Source of the DNA: CAIURC01 sp043777315
GTDB taxonomy: Bacteria > Verrucomicrobiota > Verrucomicrobiia > Chthoniobacterales > Chthoniobacteraceae
DNA: 47,516 nucleotides
Direction: 5' to 3'
NCBI GenBank assembly: GCA_043777315.1
Contig: JAYVPW010000160.1
Location: forward strand, 1-47,516
Part shown: positions 24,677 through 33,338 of the stretch, in pieces
Numbering within the stretch: the first letter of the stretch is position 1
Layout: each line of letters begins with the position of its first letter
Translations under genes and position numbers: made by a program
Notes under the pieces: generated by a model
Told to the model about the DNA's origin: nothing
The model's database searches: none
What the model saw: the letters and a program-made list of their open reading frames with translations, nothing else

Positions 24677-26248
24677 TCATGGCCGGATCGACTCGAAGTA
24701 GCGCTTGATGAAGAAGCGCGAGCCTAGCGGGATTTCCTCCTGCATCACCGCCTCCTGTGCCGCAGGGGCCATCGCTTCGTAGAGTTCTTTGTAGCGGCGG
24801 CTCGCTTTCGATCCGTCAGGCGCAGCGGGCATCGAGAGCGAAAGCGACTCGCCCTCGCCGAGCCGACCCTTCAACGCGAGCTCCGCGCCTTTTGCGGTGC
24901 CGTCCGCATTGTCACCAAACGGGTTCGGGGTCGTGCCTGTGTCGTGCTCACCGCCGGGCAAGCCGGTGGGCATCCGCACGTTGCCGTTCATCGGCTCGCC
25001 GTCGCCGGGCTTGGCGAAAGATTGGATCGCGACCTGTCCTTTTCCGTCCTCGCTTTTGCCCGTCGCCGGATTTCCCTGACCGTCGTTTCCGTCGCCGTAT
25101 TTCAAATTTTGCAGCGCCGCGAGGAGATCCTGCAAAGTCTGCGGCGATGGGCTCTTACCCGCCTGCGATTGCCCGCCCTGCTGGCCTTTTTGCTGACGCA
25201 AAATCTGCGCGAGCTTCTGGAGCGCATCGCCCGACTGCTGTCCCTGCCCCCCGTCTTTCTGCATCTCGCGCGCCAGTTTTTGCAGCGCCTCGGAAAGCTG
25301 TTGCTGCTGCGCGAGCCGCTCCAGTGCTTGCTTCAGCGCCTGTTTCGCCTGCTCGGCGGAGGGCGCGTCCTGCTTCCCGGCTTCATCCAAAGCCTTCGCC
25401 GCCTCCGCCATTTTACCAGCCTCCATCGCGGCGGCGGCATCCTTCGTCGCCTCGGTTTTCGCGAGCTCCTGCGCGAGCTTTTTCAGCTCCTCGGGCGTGG
25501 CATTTGGCGGCGGTTTTTGCATCTCCTGCACGAGCTGCTCGAGTTCCGAAAGCTGCCGCAGCGCCGCCTTCGCCGCCTCCTCTTTTCCATTCGTCTCCGC
25601 GCGGAGTTGCGCGGCGCTTCGCTTCAATCTCTCTGCCAGTGTTTTCAGCGCGGCATCATCGTTTTCCACGCCTTTTTTCTCCGCCTCCCGCGCGAGCTGT
25701 TCGAGCGTCTGCACCGTCGCCGCGACCTCTTCGTGCCCGGCCGATTCCATCTCCCGTCGCCGCGCAAACGCGTCGCGCGCATCCCACTGCAACATCGCCA
25801 GCGCCGCCGCCGGAGCCAGCACCCAAGCCACTTCCCGCGGCACTCGCAACCGGATGAGCGAACGAAAATCCCGGCTCCCGACGAACGCCTCGCATTCCCG
25901 CAACGCCAGCGCCCGCATCTCCGGCGCGGCCCCATTTTCCGCAAAAGTGAGCGCCGACAAAAACCGATCCCGCGTCTCCCCGCGGCGGTCGATGGTCTGC
26001 GCCACCTCGCGCAACGGCAGCCGCCTCGCAAACGTCCACGCCACCGCGAGCGCGAGCGCCGCGAGCGCCGCCCACGCTGCGAGCCGCGCATCCCACGGCA
26101 TCCGCCCGAGCGCCCATCGATTCACCGATCCCGCCGCCACCATCATCCCGCCGAAAAACAAGGTCATCCGCCCGAGCTTCTCCAAAAAATCACCCATCCG
26201 CATCCGACCCCGCAACCTGCGCAAAATGAGATCGATCGATGGGTTCAT
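24677..26248 (-). CDS. Membrane-anchored coiled-coil protein (DUF4175-like)
   Basis: A 523-residue protein. The first ~160 residues contain hydrophobic helices (GRMTLFFGGMMVAAGSVNRW, AALAALALAVAWTFARR, VAWVLAPAAALAMLQW). Residues ~175-390 are an Ala/Glu/Lys/Gln-rich coiled coil with long Gln runs near GQGQQSGDALQKLAQILRQQ. A Gly/Asp-rich hinge follows, and the tail ends IPLGSRFFIKRYFESIRP. The layout matches the DUF4175-type proteins that sit beside MoxR in Planctomycetes and Verrucomicrobia, from memory. The gene lies 94 bases upstream of moxR, with repeat copy 1 between. A structural or scaffolding role in a MoxR-driven envelope process is an inference. Confidence 0.7.
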   Translation of the reverse strand: MNPSIDLILRRLRGRMRMGDFLEKLGRMTLFFGGMMVAAGSVNRWALGRMPWDARLAAWAALAALALAVAWTFARRLPLREVAQTIDRRGETRDRFLSALTFAENGAAPEMRALALRECEAFVGSRDFRSLIRLRVPREVAWVLAPAAALAMLQWDARDAFARRREMESAGHEEVAATVQTLEQLAREAEKKGVENDDAALKTLAERLKRSAAQLRAETNGKEEAAKAALRQLSELEQLVQEMQKPPPNATPEELKKLAQELAKTEATKDAAAAMEAGKMAEAAKALDEAGKQDAPSAEQAKQALKQALERLAQQQQLSEALQKLAREMQKDGGQGQQSGDALQKLAQILRQQKGQQGGQSQAGKSPSPQTLQDLLAALQNLKYGDGNDGQGNPATGKSEDGKGQVAIQSFAKPGDGEPMNGNVRMPTGLPGGEHDTGTTPNPFGDNADGTAKGAELALKGRLGEGESLSLSMPAAPDGSKASRRYKELYEAMAPAAQEAVMQEEIPLGSRFFIKRYFESIRP

Positions 26249-26387
26249 GCGAGGCGCGGACCACCCGACGTTATCGGGCGCGCGGGCGCGCGCAATGTCG
26301 CCACCGTCGTCCCCGCGTGGAAGTTGCAGCGACCGGTTTCGACGCTAAGAATGGCGCGCTTTTCCCGATTACTCCCCGCCACACCCG

Positions 26388-27275
26388 ATGAGATGTTTTT
26401 TCCCCAGCGCGCTTCTTTCCCTCGCGCTCGAGCTGGCCGGGATGGCAGCACCGGGGCCGGCAGCTTCGCATGAGGATGCGCTGAAAACGGCGGCGGAGGT
26501 GCGGGACATTTTCGAGACGAAGTGCCTCGATTGCCACGGGCCCGAGCTGCCGCGGCCGAAGGGTAAATTTGGCTACGTGCTCGATTTGAAACGCGTTGCG
26601 GAGAATCCGAAATACGTCGTGCGCGGCAAGCCGGAGGACTCGGATCTTTACGACATGGTGCTCCACAACGACATGCCCGGGGAGGATGCGAATGTGCCGC
26701 CGCTGACGGACGAGGAGAAGGAAACCGTGCGGCACTGGATCGAGATCGGCGCGCCGGGCGAGCTGCCTTTTTCAAAGGAAAAAGAGGTGCCGGCAGTCGT
26801 GGTGGAAAACGCGAAACCGCCGCTGCCGCTCGATCAGCACGCGCTGAAATGGGTCGGGAATTTTCACCCGGTCTCCACCCACATCCCGGTCGCGCTGATG
26901 ATGGTCGCAGTCTTCGCGGAGGCGCTGGCGTGGGCGACGCGGCGGGAGTCGTGGATGCAGACGGTGCGTTTTCTCGTAATCATCGCCGCGCTCGGTGCAG
27001 TGCCCGCCGCCGCGCTCGGCTGGGCGAACGCGGCGTTCAGCAGCTACAACAAAACGCCGTTCGCTCTGCTCTGGTGGCATCGCTGGGTCGGCACCGGCGC
27101 GGCGGCGTGGGCGGTCGGCTGCGCGGCGCTGCTCCTCACGCACGAGTGCCGGGAGGGCTCGCCGCAACGCCAGCGTTTCCGCGGCGCGCTGCTCGTCGGC
27201 GCGCTGCTCGTGAGCGTGGCCGGGTTCCTCGGCAGCGCGTTGATTTACGGGCTGCATCATTACGCGTGGGATTGA
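26388..27275 (+). CDS. One-heme cytochrome c fused to DUF2231-like membrane domain
   Basis: A 295-residue protein. A signal sequence (FFPSALLSLALELAGMAAPG) precedes a cytochrome domain with one heme site, FETKCLDCHGPELPRPKG, and distal MPGEDANVPPLTDEEKETVR in which the Met is the likely sixth ligand. Residues ~155-290 begin VGNFHPVSTHIPVALMMVAV and contain four hydrophobic helices and a late GLHHYAWD. The HPVSTHIP entry resembles the DUF2231 membrane family, whose conserved His residues may bind heme. The cytochrome half resembles the planctomycete-type C region. Possibly it passes electrons across the inner membrane. It is 139 bases from the coiled-coil gene (divergent) and 76 from trmB. Confidence 0.8.
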   Translation: MRCFFPSALLSLALELAGMAAPGPAASHEDALKTAAEVRDIFETKCLDCHGPELPRPKGKFGYVLDLKRVAENPKYVVRGKPEDSDLYDMVLHNDMPGEDANVPPLTDEEKETVRHWIEIGAPGELPFSKEKEVPAVVVENAKPPLPLDQHALKWVGNFHPVSTHIPVALMMVAVFAEALAWATRRESWMQTVRFLVIIAALGAVPAAALGWANAAFSSYNKTPFALLWWHRWVGTGAAAWAVGCAALLLTHECREGSPQRQRFRGALLVGALLVSVAGFLGSALIYGLHHYAWD

Positions 27276-27351
27276 AGGCGGGGCGCATCCGTGTTTCATC
27301 GCTGCCCGCCGTGCTGAAAATCCCCGTCTCCTTCGCCTCTCCGCCGCCTCG

Positions 27352-27981
27352 ATGAGCTTCGCGGATCATCACACGGGCGACCCGCTCACCGCCGCCGCTG
27401 CGCGGGTGGAATTCGTTCCGGCTAATTTTTTCCAGCGGCTTCAGCTCGGCGAGATATTCGATCGTCCCGCGCCGCTCGAGGTCGATATCGGATGCGGCGA
27501 AGGGGCGTTCATTTTTGCGATGGCCGCGAATCATCCGGAGCGCAATTTCCTCGGCATCGAGAGGCTCGTCGGGCGCGTCTCCACCGTCTGCCGCGTCGCC
27601 GCGCATCGCCGTCTGGCGAATATCCGCGTGATGCGCGTGGAGAGCGCGTACGTGCTCACGCATCTCCTGCCGCTGGCGTCCGTCGCCGTGGCGCACGTCC
27701 TTTTTCCCGACCCGTGGCCGAAGCGCTACCACCATCCGCGCCGGCTGATTCAGCCGGAATTCATGCAGTCGCTGCACGGCGTGATCGAGCCGGGCGGAGA
27801 GCTGCGCGTGAAGACGGATGACCTCCCGTATTTCCAGTGGATGGAAAAAGTCTTCGCGCAATCGAGCGGCTTCGAGCGGCTCGAATGGCCGGAAGACCCC
27901 GACTATCCGGTCACGAATTTCGAGCGGCGGTTCCTCGCGAAAGGGCTCCCGATCTACCGCGCGCGGCTGCGAAAAATCTGA
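27352..27981 (+). CDS. trmB: tRNA (guanine-N7-)-methyltransferase
   Basis: A 209-residue SAM enzyme with the TrmB pattern: PLEVDIGCGEGAFIFAMAAN (motif I), FLGIERLVGRVSTVCR, and the signature LFPDPWPKRYHHPRRLIQPE, followed by PGGELRVKTDDLPYFQWM and a C-terminal TNFERRFLAKGLPIYRARL. It makes m7G46 in tRNA. The start ATG at 27352 is in frame with no better candidate. Length is normal for bacterial TrmB. Its last 28 bases overlap the comEC 3' end on the opposite strand, so the two genes converge. Confidence 0.95.
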   Translation: MSFADHHTGDPLTAAAARVEFVPANFFQRLQLGEIFDRPAPLEVDIGCGEGAFIFAMAANHPERNFLGIERLVGRVSTVCRVAAHRRLANIRVMRVESAYVLTHLLPLASVAVAHVLFPDPWPKRYHHPRRLIQPEFMQSLHGVIEPGGELRVKTDDLPYFQWMEKVFAQSSGFERLEWPEDPDYPVTNFERRFLAKGLPIYRARLRKI

Positions 27982-30260
27982 CCGCCGCGAAACGCGCGCA
28001 GCTCGAGGGCACCGTCATCGAGCGTGATCGAGACCGCGCCGGTGCGATCCTGGCGGAAGATCGCGATGCCTCGCGCGGTCACTTTTTTCTCCCACTCGGC
28101 CATCGCCGTGACGGGCGCGCCGAACCCCGGAGTGGAGCAGACGATCGCCTGTGGCTGCACGCGCGCGAGGAAGTCCAGCGTGCCGGAGAAGTCCTTTTTG
28201 GGCTGGCCCTTCACGAGCAAATCCGCGCGGAGGCAGGGCTCGTTTTCCAGCAACCACTGCTCGGTCGCGAGACCGCTGTCGGACATAAAAAGGACGCGTG
28301 CGCCGGCGCACTCGAGCAGGAGCACGAGTGCCCTGTCGTCGGCGAGCGAGCGGTGGATTCCGGGCTGCGGAAAGAGCACGCGCACCGTCGCGCCCGGGCC
28401 GATGGGTAGCAGATCGCCGCGCTGGCAGATCGTTTTACGGAGGTCGCGCGCGGCGATTTCCAAGTCGATGGCTCGATGACTTTGCGAGCGGTCGGAGAGC
28501 GATGAATCGAGGATTTGCCGCGGGTGAAAATCATCGAGCACCTGCACCGCCGCGCCGATGTGCTGGGCGTCCCCGTGCGTGAGGATGAGCGCATCGAGGC
28601 GGTTGACGCCGCGCGACCGGAGGAATGGCAACACGGTCTGGCCGTAGCGATATTCCCCGCCACAATCGACGAGCCAATCGCGGCCGACGGAACGCAGGTG
28701 GATCGCGCCTCCATCGGCGAGATCGAGCACCGTGATTTCGGCGGCGGGCGCGCGGGAGAGCCGCGGCGTTTCGAGATAAACGTGGCCGCCCGGCACCGTG
28801 GAAAAGAAGGCTATCACGGCCATGAGGAACTTGGTGCAGAGCCAGTTCGCGTTGTTGAAAGTGACGACGAGCGCGCTCGAAAACGGCGCGGCCAGCAGTG
28901 AGGAAATGCCGAGCGCGAGCACGGCGTACGCGGCGGGGACGGCGAGGAAATTGGCGAAGACCGTCGCGGCGGAGAAGAGATGAAAGTATCCGGCGGTGAA
29001 TGCAAGAGAGCCGATCCAAGCCGCGACCGAAACACCCAGGGCGGCTGCGAACGCACTCCAGATCGAGGTTCCCAGCCGACGGTGCCAGCCCCAGAGCTGT
29101 CGCGGCAGGAACGCATCCGGCGCGGCGAGCGGCTCGATGCGCCGCTGGATTTTCACCGCCAGCCAGACGATCACGGCCACCAGGACGAACGAAAACTGGA
29201 ACCCCGGCGAGAAGACCTGCTCTGTATCCCACGCCACGATGAGGAACGCGGACGCGGCCAATCCGTTGTAAGCCAGCGCGCGCCGGTCGCCCAAATACGC
29301 GAGCAGCATGAGCGTGCCCATCAGCGTCGCGCGCACGCAGCTCGCATTTAATCCGGTGACGAGCGCGTACCCGCAGAGGAGCGGCACGATGACGAAAACC
29401 GCCGGGGCGCGCGGCACCCGCAGCGACTTCAAAAGATACCACGCGATCGCGCCGAGCATCGCGACGTTTAGCCCGCTGACCGCGAAAAGATGCATCGTGC
29501 CGGTGCGTTGAAACATCGCGCGCATCGTGTCCGGCGTGTCGCCTTTCATCCCGAGGACCATGCTCGCGATGAGCGCGGAAAGCTGCGGCTCGTCCTCGAG
29601 ATCGCGGCTGAGCTGCGCGTTGATCCACCGGCGGGCCTGAATGGCAAAGGCTTGCGCGGGATTGCCGCAGTCATGCCCGAGCACGCGGCAATCGGCGGCG
29701 TAGCGCGCGTGAATTTCCGAATACAATCCGAGCCGACGAAGATACGACGGCCCATCGAACTGCCCGGGATTGCGAACCGGCGCGATATTTTGCGCTGAGC
29801 CGATGACTTCCACGCGGTCGCCGTACGTCGGCATTGCGCCCGACCATGAGACGTTCAAGAGCGCGTCGCACGGGCTCGCAACGCCGTCGCGCTCGATCGA
29901 TTCGAGTTTCAGACGAAAGCGCGCGCTGACCGTGCGCGACCACACCTGCGGCGGCTCGGGCTCACTCCAAACGACACCGGTCGCACGGACCACTCGGCTG
30001 CCGCGGTCGAACCCAGCGGCGAGCACTTTGGCCTCACCGTGATGATGCCGAATCGTGTGCAGCGCAAAAAATGCGACTCCCGTGAAAAGCCAGCAGGCGA
30101 GTGTCCGGGGGCGGAACGCCACGAGGGCGAGCGCGAATCCGAGCGCGACGAAGATCGGAAGCAGTGCGACTTCCCACCAATCGGCGACGACGATCCCCAC
30201 GATCGCGGCGAGCGCCACTCCGATGAACGGCTGACGCGGACGCGGCTGCCACAGCTTCAT
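27954..30260 (-). CDS. comEC: ComEC/Rec2-type DNA uptake channel
   Basis: A 768-residue protein with the full ComEC plan. The N-terminus has hydrophobic helices (FIGVALAAIVGIVVADWWEV) and a DUF4131-like soluble part with an OB-fold-like stretch (VEVIGSAQNIAPVRNPGQFD). The Competence membrane domain begins near 220 (QLSALIASMVLGMKGDTPDT, GTMHLFAVSGLNVAMLGAIA). The C-terminal metallo-beta-lactamase-like domain has DALILTHGDAQHIGAAVQVL, in which the H-G-D-A-Q-H order matches the catalytic metal motif. It moves single-stranded DNA across the inner membrane during natural transformation. No other com or pilus gene is in the window. It follows the TPR gene by 40 bases and may share its transcript. 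Confidence 0.93.
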   Translation of the reverse strand: MKLWQPRPRQPFIGVALAAIVGIVVADWWEVALLPIFVALGFALALVAFRPRTLACWLFTGVAFFALHTIRHHHGEAKVLAAGFDRGSRVVRATGVVWSEPEPPQVWSRTVSARFRLKLESIERDGVASPCDALLNVSWSGAMPTYGDRVEVIGSAQNIAPVRNPGQFDGPSYLRRLGLYSEIHARYAADCRVLGHDCGNPAQAFAIQARRWINAQLSRDLEDEPQLSALIASMVLGMKGDTPDTMRAMFQRTGTMHLFAVSGLNVAMLGAIAWYLLKSLRVPRAPAVFVIVPLLCGYALVTGLNASCVRATLMGTLMLLAYLGDRRALAYNGLAASAFLIVAWDTEQVFSPGFQFSFVLVAVIVWLAVKIQRRIEPLAAPDAFLPRQLWGWHRRLGTSIWSAFAAALGVSVAAWIGSLAFTAGYFHLFSAATVFANFLAVPAAYAVLALGISSLLAAPFSSALVVTFNNANWLCTKFLMAVIAFFSTVPGGHVYLETPRLSRAPAAEITVLDLADGGAIHLRSVGRDWLVDCGGEYRYGQTVLPFLRSRGVNRLDALILTHGDAQHIGAAVQVLDDFHPRQILDSSLSDRSQSHRAIDLEIAARDLRKTICQRGDLLPIGPGATVRVLFPQPGIHRSLADDRALVLLLECAGARVLFMSDSGLATEQWLLENEPCLRADLLVKGQPKKDFSGTLDFLARVQPQAIVCSTPGFGAPVTAMAEWEKKVTARGIAIFRQDRTGAVSITLDDGALELRAFRGGQIFRSRAR

Positions 30261-30300
30261 GCGCGACAGTCGTGATGCCAGTCGCGAGCGCAGTGTGCCG

Positions 30301-32916
30301 CTACTTCACGCCCTGACGCTGGAGGTATTCGGGATAGTGGCTCTGCAAGGTGTTCAGCAGACGCTTCGCCTCGGCATCCTTGCCGCCGTGTTTGTAAGCC
30401 TCGATCGCCTTCTCCAGTGCTTCCGGCGTGAGGATTTCATCGTCGATGACCACACCGACGCTTTCAAAAATCCGCGCCGCTTCATCGAACTTGCCGCGAG
30501 CGTTTTGAATATCCCCGGCCAGCACACGGGCCCTCGCATTCAACTCGCCGTCCGGCTGAATCGACAGCGCCGCGTCTGCGGTTTTCTGTGCGGCATCGAG
30601 AGTCTTGAGTCCAATCTGCGCCTGCCCCAGCGCGAGAAGCCCGACCGCGCGCGGACTCGGTTCCTTCGTCGTCTCGAGATACTTTTGCAACGCGTCGGCT
30701 GCCTTTTGAAATTCCCCGAGACTGAGATCGCTTCGTCCGAGATTGAGAAAGTCATCGGGCTTCGCATCATCCCGGGCGGTAACCATCGCGAGATACTTCG
30801 CCGCCTGATTGTAGAAGTTGACGCGTGCGTCGGTCTTTTCGGCGGCAGTCGCGAGCTCGAAATAACCATGCCCAAGCCAGTGCAAGACTTCATACGGAAT
30901 CTGTCCTTTCGGTCCGCCGAGCTGGTAGGTGTCGATCTCCCGGGCGGTGGCGTCCTTATCTTCGAGGTAAAAGTAAGACAGCATGATGCGCAGGCTGGCG
31001 CGCTCGAAGTATTCCTCCTTGTTCGCCTTCCGCGCCTTATCGAGCGGATCAGGCGCGGACTTGTAGTCCTTGGCTTCAAATGAGACCCATCCGATCCAAT
31101 AGTTTGCGTCGGCCGCCTCGGGAGTGTTGGGGAAATCTTTGAGCAACAATTCAAAGCTCTCCGCCATGCCTTGGTTGTCGCCCTGCTGTCCGAGGATGTG
31201 CGCTTTTTGATAGAGCGAAAGTTCACGTTCCTTTGTCTTCGGGTATTTCTGCACGACCGCATCGAAGTCATTCAACGCGCCACTTCGGTCATTCAGTCGC
31301 AACCGCGCCAAGCCCCGCCGACACAGGGCTGCGGGGATGTTTTTCACCGTCGGATAACCTTCGATCAGACTCGTGAAGGCTTTCGCTGCGCGGTCGAAGT
31401 CCTTGGTTTCCAGGTAGCACAATCCCGCCTTGTAAAGCGCCTCGCTCCGAAGCAGCGGAGTCAAGGTTTTGGAGCTTTCAACCAACGAGTAAATGGGCGC
31501 CGCGGCGATGTAGTCCTGCTTTTTGAACAACATCTCTGCCTCCATCAACTGCACCTGATCCCGCTTCGCCGGATCGGGGGTGGCGGCGAGATACTGTTCG
31601 ATCTGGCTGACGATGTTCGGATCATTGGCCGAGTAAAGACAGACCAGCCGCTCGTACGCCGCATCTTTGGCAAACGGAGTATTCGGAAACTCGCGGATGA
31701 CTTGATCGAGCTGCGCGACTGCCTCCTCAACCTTGCCGAGCTCGCGATAAGAACTGGCCACCAGACTTAGCAACTGCGGGCGCGTTTCCGGCCCGACGTC
31801 TTTGCCGGTGGACTTATACTCGTCGATGACTTGCTGATACTTCTTTTCGTTGAAAAGGAGCTGCGTGAGCCCGAACTGCGCGATGCCGCGCCAACGTCCG
31901 ACCGCTGGCATCTGCAGCGCGTTTTTTAAGTCTGTCGCGGCCTTGGCGGACTGATCGAGCTCCAGCTCCCAGAGTCCAGAATAGACCGTGGCCTGCGCCT
32001 TCAACTCGTCGTTGGTCGTCTGTTTCGCGAGGGCTTGGATTTGCTTCAGCGCCTCAGCCTGCCGAGATGGGCTGGCATCTTCCTTGAGCAGGAGCGCGAA
32101 CGAGAGGCGGCTGGCGTCGAAGAAAGGATTGTCGTTCGGCGCGCCGACAAGGTCTTCGTAGGCAAGGCGCGCCTCGCGCTTTTGGCCAAGTCCTTCCAGA
32201 CACCGGCCGGTGAAAAACTTGGCCGAATTGATCAGCTTGGGGTCGCGCAACCGCACGGACGCCCGGCGATATTGCGAGATGGCCGCGCTGTAGTTCTTCT
32301 CCTGGTAGTAAAGCTCGGCGAGCCGGAAGGCGGCGGGACCAATCAGTTCGCCGTTCGCAAATTGATTCAGCAGTGTCTCGTAACTGCTCTTCGCGGCGTT
32401 GACCGCGCCGGTCGCGCGATACGATTCGGCGAGCCGATACAGGACGCTCGGGCGGTCCGGCGAGTTGGGATAGAGGCCGAGAAATCGCTCATATTCAGGC
32501 GCGGCCTGGTCGTAGGATTTCCGGGAATACAAGCCGTCGGCGATGCTGAGCTGGACTTTCTCCGGCGTCATCGTGCCTTGCGGAGTGATGCGGATTTCTC
32601 CCGTCGGATCGGTGAGTTCCGGCAGCGGCATCGGCGTGGCTTTCGGCACTGGAGTCGGCTTGGGTGCCGCCGACGGTTTCGGCGCGCGGACTGCCTTGGG
32701 AATCGGCGTTGCGGACGGTGCGGGTGGCTCTGGTGGCGGTGTTGACTCGGCGGGAACCGCCTCGGTGCGGGGCGCCGGATTCACCGGGATGGCCTTCATC
32801 ACCGGCGTGTCTTCATCCGCCCGAAATGGTTTCAGGGGGACATTTTGCGCCCGAAGCGCGGGTGTTCCGAGTCCGATCGCCGCGATGCCAAAAGCCGCCC
32901 AGCTCAGGCGCTTCAT
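30301..32916 (-). CDS. Secreted TPR-repeat protein of the ExbB/ExbD operon
   Basis: An 871-residue protein. A signal peptide (SWAAFGIAAIGLGTPALRAQ) precedes a Pro/Ala/Lys-rich spacer (about 40-110) that could cross periplasm or peptidoglycan. From about 120 to the end it is tandem tetratricopeptide repeats, for example SYDQAAPEYERFLGLYPNSP, FANGELIGPAAFRLAELYYQ and KDFDRAAKAFTSLIEGYPTV. Its start overlaps the exbD stop (ATGA). YbgF/CpoB-like TPR proteins work beside Tol machinery, and this is a far larger version. Because ExbB/ExbD usually energise TonB or TolA, the Pro-rich N-terminus and TPR body make this a candidate energised partner (inference). Confidence 0.85.
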   Translation of the reverse strand: MKRLSWAAFGIAAIGLGTPALRAQNVPLKPFRADEDTPVMKAIPVNPAPRTEAVPAESTPPPEPPAPSATPIPKAVRAPKPSAAPKPTPVPKATPMPLPELTDPTGEIRITPQGTMTPEKVQLSIADGLYSRKSYDQAAPEYERFLGLYPNSPDRPSVLYRLAESYRATGAVNAAKSSYETLLNQFANGELIGPAAFRLAELYYQEKNYSAAISQYRRASVRLRDPKLINSAKFFTGRCLEGLGQKREARLAYEDLVGAPNDNPFFDASRLSFALLLKEDASPSRQAEALKQIQALAKQTTNDELKAQATVYSGLWELELDQSAKAATDLKNALQMPAVGRWRGIAQFGLTQLLFNEKKYQQVIDEYKSTGKDVGPETRPQLLSLVASSYRELGKVEEAVAQLDQVIREFPNTPFAKDAAYERLVCLYSANDPNIVSQIEQYLAATPDPAKRDQVQLMEAEMLFKKQDYIAAAPIYSLVESSKTLTPLLRSEALYKAGLCYLETKDFDRAAKAFTSLIEGYPTVKNIPAALCRRGLARLRLNDRSGALNDFDAVVQKYPKTKERELSLYQKAHILGQQGDNQGMAESFELLLKDFPNTPEAADANYWIGWVSFEAKDYKSAPDPLDKARKANKEEYFERASLRIMLSYFYLEDKDATAREIDTYQLGGPKGQIPYEVLHWLGHGYFELATAAEKTDARVNFYNQAAKYLAMVTARDDAKPDDFLNLGRSDLSLGEFQKAADALQKYLETTKEPSPRAVGLLALGQAQIGLKTLDAAQKTADAALSIQPDGELNARARVLAGDIQNARGKFDEAARIFESVGVVIDDEILTPEALEKAIEAYKHGGKDAEAKRLLNTLQSHYPEYLQRQGVK

Positions 32917-33326
32917 TCCACTTTCGCCGTGGCGAAGGCGACGTTCCAGATGTTCGCCTCGCGGCAAACATCGAGCACCGCCACGATGTCTTCGTATTTC
33001 GCCTTCGTGTCGCCACGGAGGATGATCGCGTAGTCGGGATAAAGTCCGGAGAGCTGTTTGAGCTTGGCGCGCAGGTCAGCGAGCGGTGTCGCTTTTCGGT
33101 TCCAAATCACCGTCCCGTCGGCCTTCACGTTGAGCACCGTCTGGTTCATCACCGGCGTCGATTCCTTGCCGCTTTCGGCGGCGGGCACCTTCACGTCGAG
33201 GTCCATTTCTTTCCGCGCGAAGCTCCATGTGACGATGAAGAAACACATCAGCACGAGGAGAATATCGACCATCGGGGCGATCTGAAAACCGATGATGTGC
33301 GGTGCCTGTCGGGTGCGAAGTTTCAT
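32913..33326 (-). CDS. ExbD/TolR family transport protein
   Basis: A 137-residue ExbD/TolR protein. The N-terminus has a single hydrophobic helix with the conserved acidic residue, FQIAPMVDILLVLMCFFIVT; Asp in PMVDILLVL is the proton-pathway residue. The periplasmic part includes NVKADGTVIWNRKATPLADL and DYAIILRGDTKAKYEDIVAV. It forms a proton-driven complex with ExbB/TolQ. The start follows the ExbB stop by 12 bases, and the stop overlaps the TPR gene by 4 bases, so the three are translationally linked. Confidence 0.93.
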   Translation of the reverse strand: MKLRTRQAPHIIGFQIAPMVDILLVLMCFFIVTWSFARKEMDLDVKVPAAESGKESTPVMNQTVLNVKADGTVIWNRKATPLADLRAKLKQLSGLYPDYAIILRGDTKAKYEDIVAVLDVCREANIWNVAFATAKVE

Positions 33327-33338
33327 GCGGCGCGCGAC

